Shown one piece after another: positions 1 to 5,860 of a DNA stretch of 8,668 bases; position 1 is the first letter of the stretch; the number at the start of each line of letters is the position of its first letter. The translations under genes were made by a program, and so were the position numbers. The stretch spans positions 1 through 8,668 of the forward strand of contig JAGWPH010000007.1 of assembly GCA_028870615.1 (NCBI GenBank), written 5' to 3'. The notes under the pieces were generated by a model. That model did not search any database and was not told the origin of the DNA. It saw only the letters and a list, made by a program, of their open reading frames with translations. This DNA is from Betaproteobacteria bacterium. Lineage in GTDB: Bacteria; Pseudomonadota; Gammaproteobacteria; Burkholderiales; Ferrovaceae.

Positions 1-369
1 GGGGTCCCGCCTGGTGCAAAGACCCTCGTGCTCATCGTTGATGATCCCGACGCCCCGGATCCGGCGGCCCCGAAGACGACCTGGGTCCATTGGGTGCTGT
101 ACAACATACCGGCGAGCATAAACGCTCTTCCGGAAGCGGTGAAACCATTGCCTGCCGGGGCCTTGTCGGGACTCAACGATTGGAACCGCACTGGCTATGG
201 CGGCCCCTGCCCGCCGATTGGCCGGCACCGCTACTTTCACAAGCTCTATGCGCTTGACACGGTGCTGCCTGATCTTGACAGGCCCACCAAGGCGGTTGTC
301 GAGGCACAGATGAAGGGCCATATCATCGCGCAGGCCGAACTCGTAGGAACATTTCAGAAGCGCAAATGA
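1..369 (+). CDS. YbhB/YbcL family Raf kinase inhibitor-like protein (PEBP fold), 5' end cut off
   Basis: The reading frame is open from base 1, so the true start lies outside the window; the visible part is about 122 residues ending in TGA. Bacterial YbhB/YbcL proteins are usually about 150-180 residues, so roughly a quarter to a third is missing. The family signatures are clear: a DPDAPDP loop (residues 14-20 of the visible part), the HWVLYNIPAS strand, and GYGGPCPPIGRHRYFHKLYALD-like sequence carrying the GxHRY element that lines the ligand pocket of phosphatidylethanolamine-binding proteins. The end (MKGHIIAQAELVGTFQK) is the typical C-terminal helix of the family. The biochemical role of the bacterial members is not settled, despite the kinase-inhibitor name. 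Whether a secretion signal is present cannot be seen. A hairpin follows the gene, and the next gene begins 179 bases later, so it is probably not co-transcribed with it. Confidence 0.93.
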   Translation, partial: GVPPGAKTLVLIVDDPDAPDPAAPKTTWVHWVLYNIPASINALPEAVKPLPAGALSGLNDWNRTGYGGPCPPIGRHRYFHKLYALDTVLPDLDRPTKAVVEAQMKGHIIAQAELVGTFQKRK

Positions 370-424
370 TTAACAACCCATTTCTCATTTGTTCATAGGC
401 CTCGCGCCGGAATCGCAATCAGTC

Positions 425-450
425 GCCATCGGCCGGGAACGGTCGGTGGC
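425..450 (+). terminator. Hairpin downstream of the YbhB gene, possible terminator
   Basis: Bases 425-435 (GCCATCGGCCG) pair with 440-450 (CGGTCGGTGGC) to give an 11-base-pair stem with two G-U pairs, closed by the GNRA-type tetraloop GGAA. The stem starts 56 bases after the stop codon. The tail TCTCCACTTTT is only moderately T-rich and the T run starts 7 bases after the stem, so termination efficiency is uncertain. It could also act as a 3'-end stabilising structure. No other clear signal is visible in the 370-548 gap. Confidence 0.45.
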
Positions 451-548
451 TCTCCACTTTTGGTGTTCAACAGTCTGTTAGTACGAACCAATCCGCTGGC
501 CTGGAGCCATTGTTGGCTTGTTCATTAAAAGCTGTCAGCATGTGACTC

Positions 549-1811
549 ATGTTTGATATTCAAAAAACAGGAACAGGCTTTGGCTCGACATTCGGCGAAT
601 CAATCAGCCTTCTAAAAACCCGACGCTTCGGCACCTTCTGGTTTGCCAGCTTCCTTTCAAATATCGGAACTTGGGCGCAGCAGGTGGCCCAACCCTGGCT
701 CTTGCTCAGCCTTGGGGCTTCACCATTCCTGCTTGGATTGGATGTGTTTGCTCTCGGCGCACCAATATGGTTTCTGACACTGGCAGGGGGAATATTGGCA
801 GACCGTGCCGACCGGCGAAGGGTGATAGCCACCTTTCAGTCGATTCAAATGCTTTGTCCCACACTGCTGGTAGTGCTTTTACTCACTGGTGCTGTGAGCC
901 CATGGATGGTAATTACACTGTCACTGGTTATAGGGATTACGGATGCATTGTCGATGCCGTCTTTTCAGACCATCGTGTCCACCATCGTCAAACACGATCA
1001 GATTGCTGCGGGGCTCGCCCTTAATTCAACACAGTTCAATCTTTCACGCATCCTTGGCCCAGCTATCGCAGGTGTTCTGCTGGTAAGTGTCGGCGCTGTC
1101 GGATGCTTCGCAATCAGTGCCGTATCCTATCTGCCGTTTATCTTCGTCGCTTTATGGATTCTGCCGCGACAAAATATCAGAACCAATGCACGCGATGTAT
1201 TTGATCGTCGCCATCCATTTGCCGGCTTGCTTGAAGTGATTCGCATGCCAAACCTGAGAGGGGGGCTGATGACGGTTTTTGCATCAAGCATTTTATGCGG
1301 ACCACTCATTACTTTTTGCCCTGTGCTGGTTAAAAATATGCTCCAAGGCAATGCCATGCAATTCAGCATCGCCATTAGTTCGTTTGGCGTTGGCGCACTT
1401 GTTGGTGCCATCGTACTTCTTCTTATCGATACCCATAGCGACCGGCGGATGATTGGCTCCGTGTTTGCAGTTTCATTCGGAATAACCCTCGCATTTGTTG
1501 CGATCAACCCATGGTTCTGGGCACTGCCAATCCTGATGGCGCTTGCGGGACTGTCAATGAGCATCACCAATATCTCGGTCAACACCTTGTTGCAGACCCA
1601 GTCTCCGGCACAACTTCGAGGACAGGCAGTCAGCCTTTTTATGCTCGCAATGCGAGGGGGAATTTCGCTTGGCGGTCTCTTGACAGGTGTGACCGTAAGT
1701 CTGCTTGGCGTGGATCACGCGCTGCTGATTAATGGAATTCTGGCCGTGGCCGTGCAGTTGTTCATTGCGTGGAGTTGGCTTAATAACAATGTCTTGAATC
1801 ACAATAATTGA
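549..1811 (+). CDS. MFS transporter, MFS_3 / EntS-like efflux family
   Basis: This is a 420-residue inner-membrane protein of about 12 hydrophobic segments, the normal size for a major facilitator. Motif A between helices 2 and 3 is present (GGILADRADRRRV, residues 80-92). Two further stretches are typical of the MFS_3 group, which includes the enterobactin exporter EntS: NSTQFNLSRILGPAIAG near residues 159-175, and QSPAQLRGQAVSLFML near residues 351-366. The family exports small molecules, siderophores or drugs by proton antiport; the substrate here cannot be inferred, because no siderophore or biosynthetic genes are adjacent. The ATG at 549 is the first possible start, since an in-frame TGA lies at 543-545. 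No convincing Shine-Dalgarno sequence precedes it. The gene appears to stand alone, with 132 bases before the next gene. Confidence 0.93.
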   Translation: MFDIQKTGTGFGSTFGESISLLKTRRFGTFWFASFLSNIGTWAQQVAQPWLLLSLGASPFLLGLDVFALGAPIWFLTLAGGILADRADRRRVIATFQSIQMLCPTLLVVLLLTGAVSPWMVITLSLVIGITDALSMPSFQTIVSTIVKHDQIAAGLALNSTQFNLSRILGPAIAGVLLVSVGAVGCFAISAVSYLPFIFVALWILPRQNIRTNARDVFDRRHPFAGLLEVIRMPNLRGGLMTVFASSILCGPLITFCPVLVKNMLQGNAMQFSIAISSFGVGALVGAIVLLLIDTHSDRRMIGSVFAVSFGITLAFVAINPWFWALPILMALAGLSMSITNISVNTLLQTQSPAQLRGQAVSLFMLAMRGGISLGGLLTGVTVSLLGVDHALLINGILAVAVQLFIAWSWLNNNVLNHNN

Positions 1812-1850
1812 TCGTTGAATACGGCTTGATTTCATTCCCCGGGAAGGTGT

Positions 1851-1922
1851 ATGAGTGGTGCATATAACGGCAACTGGGATGCTCCAATTTCGGCACACAG
1901 GCGGTGGCCCGCTTTTCGATAG
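1851..1922 (+). other. Possible 23-codon leader ORF ahead of the DUF924 gene
   Basis: An ATG at 1851 is preceded by GGGAAGG (1841-1847), a plausible ribosome binding site, and opens a 23-residue frame beginning MSGAYNGNWDAP and ending in TAG at 1920-1922. It is in the same frame as the DUF924 gene, whose TTG start lies 21 bases after this stop. It may be a translated leader that supports reinitiation, a decayed N-terminal extension, or chance. No family is recognised. Confidence 0.2.
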
Positions 1923-1943
1923 CTCAACCTTCAGGTAAATCAC

Positions 1944-2483
1944 TTGAATTCCTCCGATGTCATCGACTTCTGGTTCGAGCAGACTGACCCAAAACTGTGG
2001 TGGAAGAATGACCCTGGGTTTGACGCGCTGATAAGGCAACGATTCAAAGCGGTGCACTATGCTGCCAGTCGCGGCGAATTATTCGGATGGCGAACTACCG
2101 CAGAGGGACGTCTGGCCGAGATCATCGTGCTCGACCAGTTCTCGCGCAATATGTTTCGGGGTACTGCGCAGGCATTTGCATTCGATGCTCTTGCGTTGGC
2201 CCTTGCACAGGAAGCAGTGGCGCAAGGATTGATGGACGTGTTACGGGGGTCAAGGGTTGCGTTTCTGATCATGCCCTACATGCACAGCGAGTCGCTGTCC
2301 ATTCATGAACAGGCCGTCAAGCTGTTTGCCCGGCCTGGGCTCGAAGGCAGCCTGGCGTATGAGCTCAAGCACAAGGCTGTTATTGAGCGCTTCGGCCGCT
2401 ATCCTCACCGCAATGCAATTATCGGGCGTATATCGACGCCGGAGGAAATCGATTTCTTAAAACAGCCCGGATCTTCTTTCTAG
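1944..2483 (+). CDS. DUF924 family protein
   Basis: This 179-residue protein matches the DUF924 family over its whole length. It opens with DVIDFWFEQ (residues 5-13), then has the W-W-DPGFD and IRQRF region (19-34), the signature LDQFSRNMFRGTAQAFAFD (63-81), the helix FLIMPYMHSESLSIHEQAV (107-125), and the end RFGRYPHRNAIIGR with STPEE (149-168). Family structures are all-helical and resemble tetratricopeptide folds; no enzymatic activity is established. The start is TTG at 1944. It is chosen because the family begins just here, an in-frame TAG lies at 1920-1922, no ATG or GTG occurs in between, and AGG at 1933-1935 sits 8 bases before it. The rare start codon with a weak site suggests low expression. 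There is no signal peptide, so the protein is presumably cytoplasmic. Confidence 0.88.
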   Translation: MNSSDVIDFWFEQTDPKLWWKNDPGFDALIRQRFKAVHYAASRGELFGWRTTAEGRLAEIIVLDQFSRNMFRGTAQAFAFDALALALAQEAVAQGLMDVLRGSRVAFLIMPYMHSESLSIHEQAVKLFARPGLEGSLAYELKHKAVIERFGRYPHRNAIIGRISTPEEIDFLKQPGSSF

Positions 2484-2502
2484 AGGAAACAGGGGCATGC
2501 CC

Positions 2503-2561
2503 TCAAGGGTGAATTTTGTACAATTAATTTTATCAAGGGGTACAGAACAGGCCCCCTTGAT
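2503..2561. promoter_or_regulatory. Repeated TCAAGGG motif with perfect inverted repeat upstream of the flavin reductase gene
   Basis: ATCAAGGGG (2532-2540) and CCCCTTGAT (2553-2561) form a perfect 9-base inverted repeat separated by 12 bases. A further direct copy of the core TCAAGGG lies at 2503-2509. The three cores therefore start at 2503, 2533 and 2554, which is 30 and 21 bases apart, close to whole helical turns. The array ends 9 bases before the ribosome binding site of the next gene. The arrangement suits a dimeric repressor or activator site. A terminator for the DUF924 gene is less likely, because no T run follows the stem. A -10-like TACAAT lies at 2519-2524, without a good -35. 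Confidence 0.35.
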
Positions 2562-2579
2562 TCGTGATCGGAGCGTGTG

Positions 2580-3116
2580 ATGTTGAAAACCCCATTTCCA
2601 TTGTCCGAGGTCTATCGGCTGCTTGAGCCCGGGCCGGTCGTGATGGTGACGACTGCTTGTAAGGGCCGTACGAACATCATGACCATGTCGTGGCACACCA
2701 TGATTGAATTTGAGCCGCCGCTTGTAGGTTGTGTGATTAGCAATCGAAACTACTCATTTGGCAACCTGGAGTCCACCGGAGAGTGCGTGATCAACATTCC
2801 AACCGTGGATCTGGCAAAAAAAGTGGTGGGCTGCGGAAACTGTTCAGGGCGAAAGGTGGACAAGTTCAAGAAATATAACCTGACGCCAGTGTCCGCATCA
2901 TGTGTCAAGGCCCCGCTCATCGATGAGTGCTATGCCAATCTTGAATGTAAGATCGTTGATAGGAAGTTGGTTGCAAAATATAATTTTTTCATTCTTGAAG
3001 CCATCACGGCATGGATTGATAAGTCACAAAAAAATCCACAAACAATTCATCATCAAGGTAAAGGCACGTTTAGGGTAGACGGGGAAACGATCAAACTGCC
3101 TTCCAAAATGAAATAA
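2580..3116 (+). CDS. Flavin reductase-like domain protein (flavoredoxin type, FMN-binding split barrel)
   Basis: The 178-residue protein is a single flavin reductase-like domain. Recognisable parts are PGPVVMVTT (17-25), NIMTMSWHTMIEFEPPLVGCVIS (32-54), the GECVINIP strand (67-74), the loop GCGNCSGRKVDKF (84-96) and DECYANLECKIVD (115-127). Members bind FMN non-covalently and reduce flavin with NAD(P)H or act as flavoredoxins; the partner is unknown. Eight cysteines in 178 residues, including a C85-x-x-C88 pair in the GNxSGR loop, are more than is usual and could allow redox or metal interaction, which is inference. Start choice: GTG at 2577 and ATG at 2580 are adjacent. GGAG at 2570-2573 is 6 bases before the ATG but only 3 before the GTG, so the ATG is preferred. 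Transcription may be controlled from the repeats just upstream. Confidence 0.88.
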   Translation: MLKTPFPLSEVYRLLEPGPVVMVTTACKGRTNIMTMSWHTMIEFEPPLVGCVISNRNYSFGNLESTGECVINIPTVDLAKKVVGCGNCSGRKVDKFKKYNLTPVSASCVKAPLIDECYANLECKIVDRKLVAKYNFFILEAITAWIDKSQKNPQTIHHQGKGTFRVDGETIKLPSKMK

Positions 3117-3248
3117 GCTGATCGTTGGTTGGTAAAAACAGCATGGGCGCCAACACCCTAACCAATGGATGCTTCGGGCCCCACCACGAAAACTTGCCGG
3201 CCAGAATCAATGGACATCAACCTTGAATAGCCGCTACACTCCAATGAC

Positions 3249-3479
3249 ATGATAAAGCCATTTTACATTGATTATCCGCAAGAAAAAGTTGAAGAACACC
3301 ACCATGTCTATCGTTGTGCCTATTGCAAAATAGTGACTACCACCATAAACGGATTGCTGGAGAATCACGCAAAAGACTGTCAGTACAGAAAACAACAGAC
3401 CCGGCAAGACAGGCCTGAATGTGATTCGAAACCGCCGATCAAGCATTTCGAACCACACAGTGCAGACGAAGTTGATTAG
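3249..3479 (+). CDS. Small conserved-looking protein with a zinc-finger-like C-x2-C-x13-H-x3-C cluster
   Basis: This 76-residue protein begins MIKPFYIDYP and carries YRCAYCKIVTTTINGLLENH followed by AKDCQYR. C23, C26, H40 and C44 are spaced like a small C2HC zinc site, followed by a charged, hydrophilic tail. I cannot name a family with certainty; the compact metal-site layout argues that it is a real gene rather than noise. No Shine-Dalgarno sequence is visible before the ATG, and it is the only start possible because an in-frame TAG lies at 3228-3230. It lies 132 bases after the flavin reductase gene and ends convergently with the olsB-like gene, 91 bases away, with no convincing terminator in that gap. 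An antisense hydrophobic frame of similar length exists but has no supporting features. Possible roles include nucleic-acid or protein binding; none can be shown. Confidence 0.6.
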   Translation: MIKPFYIDYPQEKVEEHHHVYRCAYCKIVTTTINGLLENHAKDCQYRKQQTRQDRPECDSKPPIKHFEPHSADEVD

Positions 3480-3570
3480 TGCCTTTTAATCAACATGAAG
3501 CAGGCATCTTCTCGGGCACCCATCGTGACGATAATTTTGTAGAGCCTCCGTAAACGATTCTTCCGCAAAC

Positions 3571-4347
3571 TCACAGCACTTTTTCCGTGGCCGACTGCTT
3601 CATGAAGTGCCGGGAATATCGATGATCCATATTGGCGGTGGGTAACAGCAGCAGACAGTCGGCGGTATTGAAGTCGGTATCCCAGGCTGGCGCGCCACAC
3701 ACATACGCGCCCACGCGCAGGTAGGCTTTGATCAGTGCCGGCACTTCGGCGGGGACGCTGCTGTCCAGCCGGTCCAGAGGCAACGGGCAATGAGGGAAAA
3801 CCCGCCATTCGGCGGGGGCCGGATGACAGCTTTCCAGTTGCCGGTAAATGCTGGCCGCGGCATGCCCGCCATCGGCCATGCTGATGCTGGCGCATCCCAT
3901 CAGGTATTGCACCCCATGGGTCTTGATGTACTCGGCCAGCCCGGCCCAAAGGGTGACGACGGTAGCTCCGGTCCGGTAGTCTGGGTGTACGCAGGCCCGC
4001 CCCATTTCCATGATTCGTGGGCGCAGGTGTTCAAGTCGCGAGAGGTCAAATTCGGTGTCGGAATAAAACCCACCCGCCACCCGGGACTGGGCCGAATTGA
4101 GGATGCGGTAGGTGCCCACCACTTCGTTGCTTCGGGTATCACGGACCAGCAGGTGGTCGCAAAGATCATCAAAGCGATCGCAATCGATTCCGGGCTCGGC
4201 ACTGCTGAGCCGCGCACCCATTTCTTCAGCAAATACCTGCCAGCGCAGCTTCTGGGCTTCACGAATGTCGGTGCCAGAGCGGGCGTACTGGAAAACCAGG
4301 CGTGGGCGTTGCGTGTCCTGCGCTTTTTCCTGTTGCAACATGGTCAC
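3571..4347 (-). CDS. olsB: OlsB-type GNAT-fold N-acyltransferase, probable L-ornithine N-acyltransferase
   Basis: The 258-residue protein fits the PF13444-type acyltransferases, which transfer a 3-hydroxyacyl chain from acyl carrier protein to the alpha-amino group of ornithine, giving lyso-ornithine lipid. Visible elements: REAQKLRWQVFAEEMGA (29-45), FDDLCDHLLVRD (59-70) and VVGTYRIL (76-83), GFYSDTEFDL (93-102), EMGRACVHPDYRTG (114-127) in the acyl-donor core, and the C-terminal KAYLRVGAYVCGAPAWDTDFNTAD (207-230) typical of OlsB-like proteins. The start is taken as GTG 4347, since GAGG (4356-4353) lies 5 bases upstream; an ATG two codons later is 11 bases away. It is the last gene of the - strand cluster, 93 bases after dgkA. 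No olsA (second acylation) lies in the window, so the exact product (ornithine or another aminolipid) is inferred. Confidence 0.82.
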   Translation of the reverse strand: MTMLQQEKAQDTQRPRLVFQYARSGTDIREAQKLRWQVFAEEMGARLSSAEPGIDCDRFDDLCDHLLVRDTRSNEVVGTYRILNSAQSRVAGGFYSDTEFDLSRLEHLRPRIMEMGRACVHPDYRTGATVVTLWAGLAEYIKTHGVQYLMGCASISMADGGHAAASIYRQLESCHPAPAEWRVFPHCPLPLDRLDSSVPAEVPALIKAYLRVGAYVCGAPAWDTDFNTADCLLLLPTANMDHRYSRHFMKQSATEKVL

Positions 4348-4401
4348 AATATCCTCGGTAACAAGATACGAACCAATATGCCGAATCAGTTTTACCAGCC
4401 C

Positions 4402-4430
4402 ATGATGAATTTATGAAATATTCGTGAAGC
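4402..4430 (-). promoter_or_regulatory. Weak PhoB-box-like repeats ahead of olsB
   Basis: On the - strand the 7-base units GCTTCAC (4430-4424), ATTTCAT (4419-4413) and TCATCAT (4408-4402) lie at exact 11-base spacing, with A/T-rich 4-base spacers GAAT and AAAT. Each shares the TCAT/TCAC half of the PhoB half-site CTGTCAT but little of the CTG half. A -10-like TAAAAC follows 7 bases after the last unit. This could give olsB its own phosphate-responsive promoter in addition to read-through from dgkA. The region is A/T-rich, so chance similarity is possible. Confidence 0.25.
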
Positions 4431-4440
4431 GACTTGTCGG

Positions 4441-4830
4441 TCAGAAAAACAATACCAACGTCCATGTCGCAACCACGTTGGCAAGGCTCACCATAACAGC
4501 GGCACTGCCGATGTCCTTGGCGCGTTTGGCCAGGCGATGATCATCCAGGGAGATGCGATCCACTGTCGCCTCGATGGCGGAGTTGAGAAGTTCCACCAGC
4601 AAGACCAGCAAAACGCTGCCTACCATCAAGCCATGGCCCGCGCCTGAAGCGGGAAGGAATAATGAAACCGGGATCAGGACGAGCGACAGTATGACTTCCT
4701 GGCGGAAGGCACTTTCATGCCGGTAGGCGTCGGATAATCCGTGGATCGAATAACCCACCGCATTCCAGATGCGGCGCAGCCCTGATTTTCCTTTATGGGG
4801 ACTTTCAGACTGATCGTGGCCTGAACTCAT
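4441..4830 (-). CDS. dgkA: Diacylglycerol kinase (DgkA family)
   Basis: This 129-residue integral membrane protein is close to the usual length of about 120 residues. Members phosphorylate diacylglycerol with ATP to phosphatidic acid at the inner membrane and work as trimers. Visible motifs are RHESAFRQE (37-45), the catalytic helix ELLNSAIEATVDRI (80-93) and LAKRAKDIGSAAV (100-112). E80, E87 and D106 correspond by motif position to E69, E76 and D95 of the E. coli enzyme. Three hydrophobic segments lie near 47-60, 68-84 and 109-128. The ATG at 4830 lies inside the glycosyltransferase gene, giving a 26-base overlap and suggesting translational coupling, as no strong binding site precedes it. 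In this setting it probably returns diacylglycerol released by the PlcP-like enzyme to phospholipid synthesis, rather than only recycling diacylglycerol from osmoregulated glucan synthesis. Confidence 0.93.
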   Translation of the reverse strand: MSSGHDQSESPHKGKSGLRRIWNAVGYSIHGLSDAYRHESAFRQEVILSLVLIPVSLFLPASGAGHGLMVGSVLLVLLVELLNSAIEATVDRISLDDHRLAKRAKDIGSAAVMVSLANVVATWTLVLFF

Positions 4831-5860
4831 CGGACATTTTCTCTGTGCTCACAGCGCCCGATTCCGGCAATGGTCGCAAATGGTTAAGGAACTGTTGGGT
4901 GGCGCTACGCCATGAAAACTGTTCGGCATGTGCGCGTGCAACTTCACGCGGTATTTTTAATGCCTCCAGGCAAGCAGAGTGAAGGTCTTCATGGAGCGCG
5001 CCAGCCGAAGAAGATCCGATCACATCAAGGGGCCCCGTCACCGGGTATGCAGCCACCGGGCAACCGCAGGCCATGGCCTCCAGCAGCACCAGTCCAAAGG
5101 TGTCGGTCTTGCTGGGAAACACAAACACATCCGCTGATGCGTACACTTCCGCCAACTGAACCTGATTTAGAACACCGAGGTAATTTACATCGGGATGAGA
5201 CTGCTTGAGGCGCGCCAGGGAAGGACCCTCGCCGGCGACCCATTTCGAGCCCGGCAGATCCAGGTCAAGGAATGCGTCGACATTTTTTTCCACGGCCACG
5301 CGGCCCACATACAAAAAGATAGGGGGGTCGGTATTGAGTTTGTTGATTCGCTGCATCCTGAAAATATCCAAATCCACGCCACGGCTCCACAATACTACCT
5401 TGCCAATGCCATACTTTTGAAGATCGGCTATGACCACGGGTGTAGGTGCCATGACGGCATGGGACGGGCCGTGAAACCAGCGCAGAAAGGCATAGGTCCA
5501 TGAAAGCGGGACGGCAAATCGTGCTTTGACATATTCCGGGAAACGGGTGTGGTAGGCCGTGGTAAATGCCATTCCGCGCCGCAGGGCATGGGCGCGGGCC
5601 GCCAGCCCAAGCGGTCCCTCGGTGGCAATATGCAGCACGTCAGGGCTGTAGGCCCCAATGCGCCGGCGCACTCGGGCACCGGGGAACAGGGACAAACGAA
5701 TGTCCGGATAAGTAGGGCACGGCAGGGTTCTGAACTCCAGCGGAGTCAGAATTTCCACCTGATGGCCCATGGCTTCCAACTCCTTTCGGGTGTTCTTAAG
5801 GGTGCGCACCACCCCATTGACCTGGGGCTCCCAGGCATCTGTGACAATCATGATCTTCAT
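4805..5860 (-). CDS. GT4 glycosyltransferase, Agt/SQD2-like, probable diacylglycerol glycosyltransferase
   Basis: The 351-residue protein has a two-domain GT-B layout. The N-terminal half opens with MKIMIVTDAWEPQVNGVVRTL and has HIATEGPLG (77-85) and TAYHTRFPEYV (101-111). The C-terminal donor-binding half has WSRGVDLDIF (158-167), YVGRVAVEKN (184-193), VAGEGPSL (208-215) and FPSKTDTFGLVLLEAMACG (248-266). The acidic pair is D253 and E261, a D-x7-E variant of the usual E-x7-E. In Agrobacterium, Agt-type enzymes glycosylate diacylglycerol to mono-glycolipids under phosphate limitation; the related SQD2/SqdX enzymes make sulfolipid. The sugar used here cannot be read from the sequence. The start is well fixed: AGGAG (5872-5868) lies 7 bases before the ATG, which overlaps the upstream stop as ATGA. 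A mannosyltransferase role in polysaccharide synthesis is the main alternative, but the gene order favours lipid glycosylation. Confidence 0.88.
   Translation of the reverse strand: MKIMIVTDAWEPQVNGVVRTLKNTRKELEAMGHQVEILTPLEFRTLPCPTYPDIRLSLFPGARVRRRIGAYSPDVLHIATEGPLGLAARAHALRRGMAFTTAYHTRFPEYVKARFAVPLSWTYAFLRWFHGPSHAVMAPTPVVIADLQKYGIGKVVLWSRGVDLDIFRMQRINKLNTDPPIFLYVGRVAVEKNVDAFLDLDLPGSKWVAGEGPSLARLKQSHPDVNYLGVLNQVQLAEVYASADVFVFPSKTDTFGLVLLEAMACGCPVAAYPVTGPLDVIGSSSAGALHEDLHSACLEALKIPREVARAHAEQFSWRSATQQFLNHLRPLPESGAVSTEKMSDEFRPRSV

Noticed and set aside
532..549. CTGTCAG followed by TGACTCA, a PhoB-box-like start just before the MFS gene
   Set aside because: Only the first unit resembles a half-site; the second unit 11 bases on does not match, and the transporter has no phosphate link.
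1899..1916. Small hairpin with loop TGGC followed by a short T run, possible terminator of the MFS gene
   Set aside because: The stem is six pairs at most, including a G-U pair, and using them consumes part of the four-base T run; too weak to call.
3125..3172. TTGGTT ... AACCAA inverted repeat after the flavin reductase gene
   Set aside because: Only six base pairs with a loop of more than 25 bases and no T run; not a credible terminator.
3234..3458. Antisense hydrophobic frame of 74 codons opposite the small zinc-finger-like gene
   Set aside because: It is a mirror of the + strand gene, has no recognisable family or ribosome binding site, and its hydrophobicity follows from the opposite-strand codons.
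3533..3575. Near-identical TCCGTAAAC / TCCGCAAAC pair in the convergent gap
   Set aside because: It is a direct repeat of nine bases with one mismatch, makes no hairpin, and has no further copies; probably chance.
4430..4439. CGACTTGTCG palindrome between dgkA and olsB
   Set aside because: Four-base arms with a two-base centre cannot form a stable RNA hairpin, and no T run follows.
5081..5105. D253 replacing the first Glu of the GT4 E-x7-E motif
   Set aside because: From memory of the family, SQD2/Agt-like proteins commonly carry D at this place in a TDTFGLV context, so it is not evidence of inactivation.
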